NCBI GenBank assembly: GCA_947303755.1
Contig: CAMYZF010000051.1
Location: 1 to 7,293 of the forward strand
Source of the DNA: an uncultured Erysipelotrichaceae bacterium
Lineage (GTDB): Bacteria; Bacillota_I; Bacilli_A; RFN20; CAG-826
Length of the DNA stretch: 7,293 bases
Reading direction: 5' to 3'
Shown here: piece after piece, positions 6,159-7,293 of the stretch
Layout of the letters: each line of letters starts with the position of its first letter
Position numbering within the stretch: position 1 is the stretch's first letter
Made by a program: the position numbers and the translations under genes
Notes under the pieces: model-generated
Told to the model about the DNA's origin: nothing
Database searches by the model: none
What the model saw: only the letters and a program-made list of their open reading frames with translations

Positions 6159-7291
6159 AATAAAGCCGCCTTTCTTGCTTTCGCATCAATCTTTTTGATT
6201 TGTTTTAATGATGGTTTATAAATAACTGGTGTTTCATCCACCACTTTTTTAACAATCTTAGCGATATCAGTGAATTTGATTTCATCATGTAAAAACTTAT
6301 TAACCGCAACTTCGTTAGAAGCATTTAAGGCAATCATCTTGGATGCAGCTGTGACCATCGCTTTTTTAGCGAGTTCAGTGCAAGGATATCTTTTCATATT
6401 ATAGTCATGGAAATGACAATCTTTTAATTCATCTAAAGATGATATCTTTAGAACTTTATAATCAACCATGCCCTCTTTCATCGCCCATTCAATAGGAATA
6501 CGCATATCTGGTTTTCCATAATCGACAAGTAAAGTACCATCTTTAAGTTCCACCATTGAGTGGACTAAAGATTCGTCATGCATCTTAACTTCAATTTGAT
6601 CCAATGGGTAATGATATAAATACCACGCTTCAATGATTTCAAAACCTTTGTTCATCATCGTCGCACAGTCGATAGTTATCTTATTACCCATCTTCCAAGT
6701 TGGATGCTTTAAAGCATCATCCTTGGTCATTTTATCTAAATCTTCAATTGGAACATTACGTAATGCGCCACCGGAAGCAGTAATAATCAATTTTTTAACA
6801 TCTTCAGGATTGGTCTTGCTTAAGCATTTTGCTAAAGCAACGTGCTCTGAATCGATTGGGTAAAGTTTTCCGTGCCCAGTAACAAGATATTTCGAAATAA
6901 GCGTGCCACCACTAACTAAGGCTTCTTTATTAGCGAGGCAAAGCATCTTATCTCTTTTTAAAGCTAAAACAGCTGGTTCAAGTCCAGCAAAACCCACTAA
7001 CGCATCAACGCAGATATCATAATCTGCCTTATTAGTGATCTTTGCTAAACCTTTTTTTCCAGAAAAGAATTTGATGTTTGGGAATTGTTTTGAATATTCT
7101 TTGGCCTTATTTTTATCTATAAGATAAACATATTCAACTTTGGGATTAGATTTAATAATTTCAGGAACGCATTCACTTCTAGTGCCAACTGAAAAAGCGG
7201 TAAGCACAAATTGATCGCTATTTTTGTTAATAACGTCAATCGTCTGTGTACCGATTGATCCAGATGCTCCTAAAAGTAAAACTTTTTTCAT
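6155..7291 (-). CDS. dxr: 1-deoxy-D-xylulose 5-phosphate reductoisomerase
   Basis: This cytoplasmic enzyme converts 1-deoxy-D-xylulose 5-phosphate to 2-C-methyl-D-erythritol 4-phosphate with NADPH, the committed step of the MEP isoprenoid pathway and the target of fosmidomycin. The 378-residue frame is complete (the family is usually 380-400). It starts with a Rossmann NADPH loop GASGSIG at 8-14. Next come LANKEALVSGG (119-129), PIDSEH (145-150, metal ligands D147 and E149), TASGG (171-175), and HPTWKMG (196-202, the flexible loop with W199). DCATMMNKGFE (208-218) follows with ligand E218, then HDESLVHSM (238-246). Two positions differ from the common sequence: C209 where Ser is usual, and E240 where Gln is usual. 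The ATG lies two bases inside the right edge, so its ribosome binding site is not visible. The TGA stop overlaps the rseP start. Products of this pathway feed undecaprenyl phosphate synthesis. Confidence 0.97.
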   Translation of the reverse strand: MKKVLLLGASGSIGTQTIDVINKNSDQFVLTAFSVGTRSECVPEIIKSNPKVEYVYLIDKNKAKEYSKQFPNIKFFSGKKGLAKITNKADYDICVDALVGFAGLEPAVLALKRDKMLCLANKEALVSGGTLISKYLVTGHGKLYPIDSEHVALAKCLSKTNPEDVKKLIITASGGALRNVPIEDLDKMTKDDALKHPTWKMGNKITIDCATMMNKGFEIIEAWYLYHYPLDQIEVKMHDESLVHSMVELKDGTLLVDYGKPDMRIPIEWAMKEGMVDYKVLKISSLDELKDCHFHDYNMKRYPCTELAKKAMVTAASKMIALNASNEVAVNKFLHDEIKFTDIAKIVKKVVDETPVIYKPSLKQIKKIDAKARKAALL

Positions 7292-7293
7292 TA

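Overview
The window is an ordinary low-GC bacterial housekeeping locus, read entirely on the minus strand from the right edge to the left. It points to a Bacillota-type organism close to Bacilli, Erysipelotrichia or the deeper relatives of the Mollicutes. The signs are a Gram-positive-type PolC replicase with an internal proofreading exonuclease, an AT-rich composition, tRNA genes that encode their own CCA ends, and Bacillus-like gene order. The code is standard and not the Mycoplasma code: dxr and rseP both end in TGA, and tryptophan is written TGG. I cannot name genus or species.

Layout in the direction of transcription: dxr (7291-6155, MEP isoprenoid pathway), rseP (6158-4836, intramembrane site-2 protease), polC (4836-397, DNA polymerase III alpha), tRNA-Pro(CGG) (395-320), tRNA-Arg(CCT) (313-237), and an intrinsic terminator at about 202-234. 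The three protein genes are joined by ATGA and TGATG overlaps. The polC stop codon lies one base from the first base of tRNA-Pro, so protein genes and tRNAs look like one transcription unit. Beyond the terminator is an 83-base intergenic stretch with a promoter-like signal and a small inverted repeat. It leads into a gene cut by the left edge that encodes a RelB/DinJ-type antitoxin; a partner toxin, if present, lies outside the window.

The genes cover separate jobs: isoprenoid precursor synthesis, membrane proteolysis, chromosome replication and decoding of two codons. Their clustering follows the conserved uppS-cdsA-dxr-rseP-(proS)-polC arrangement of Gram-positive bacteria, here without proS between rseP and polC.

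I found no clearly novel system. The points most worth a second look are the one-base polC/tRNA junction, a divergent stretch in the PolC active-site region that includes the residue linked to HPUra resistance in B. subtilis, and the antitoxin gene just past the 3' end of a tRNA gene.
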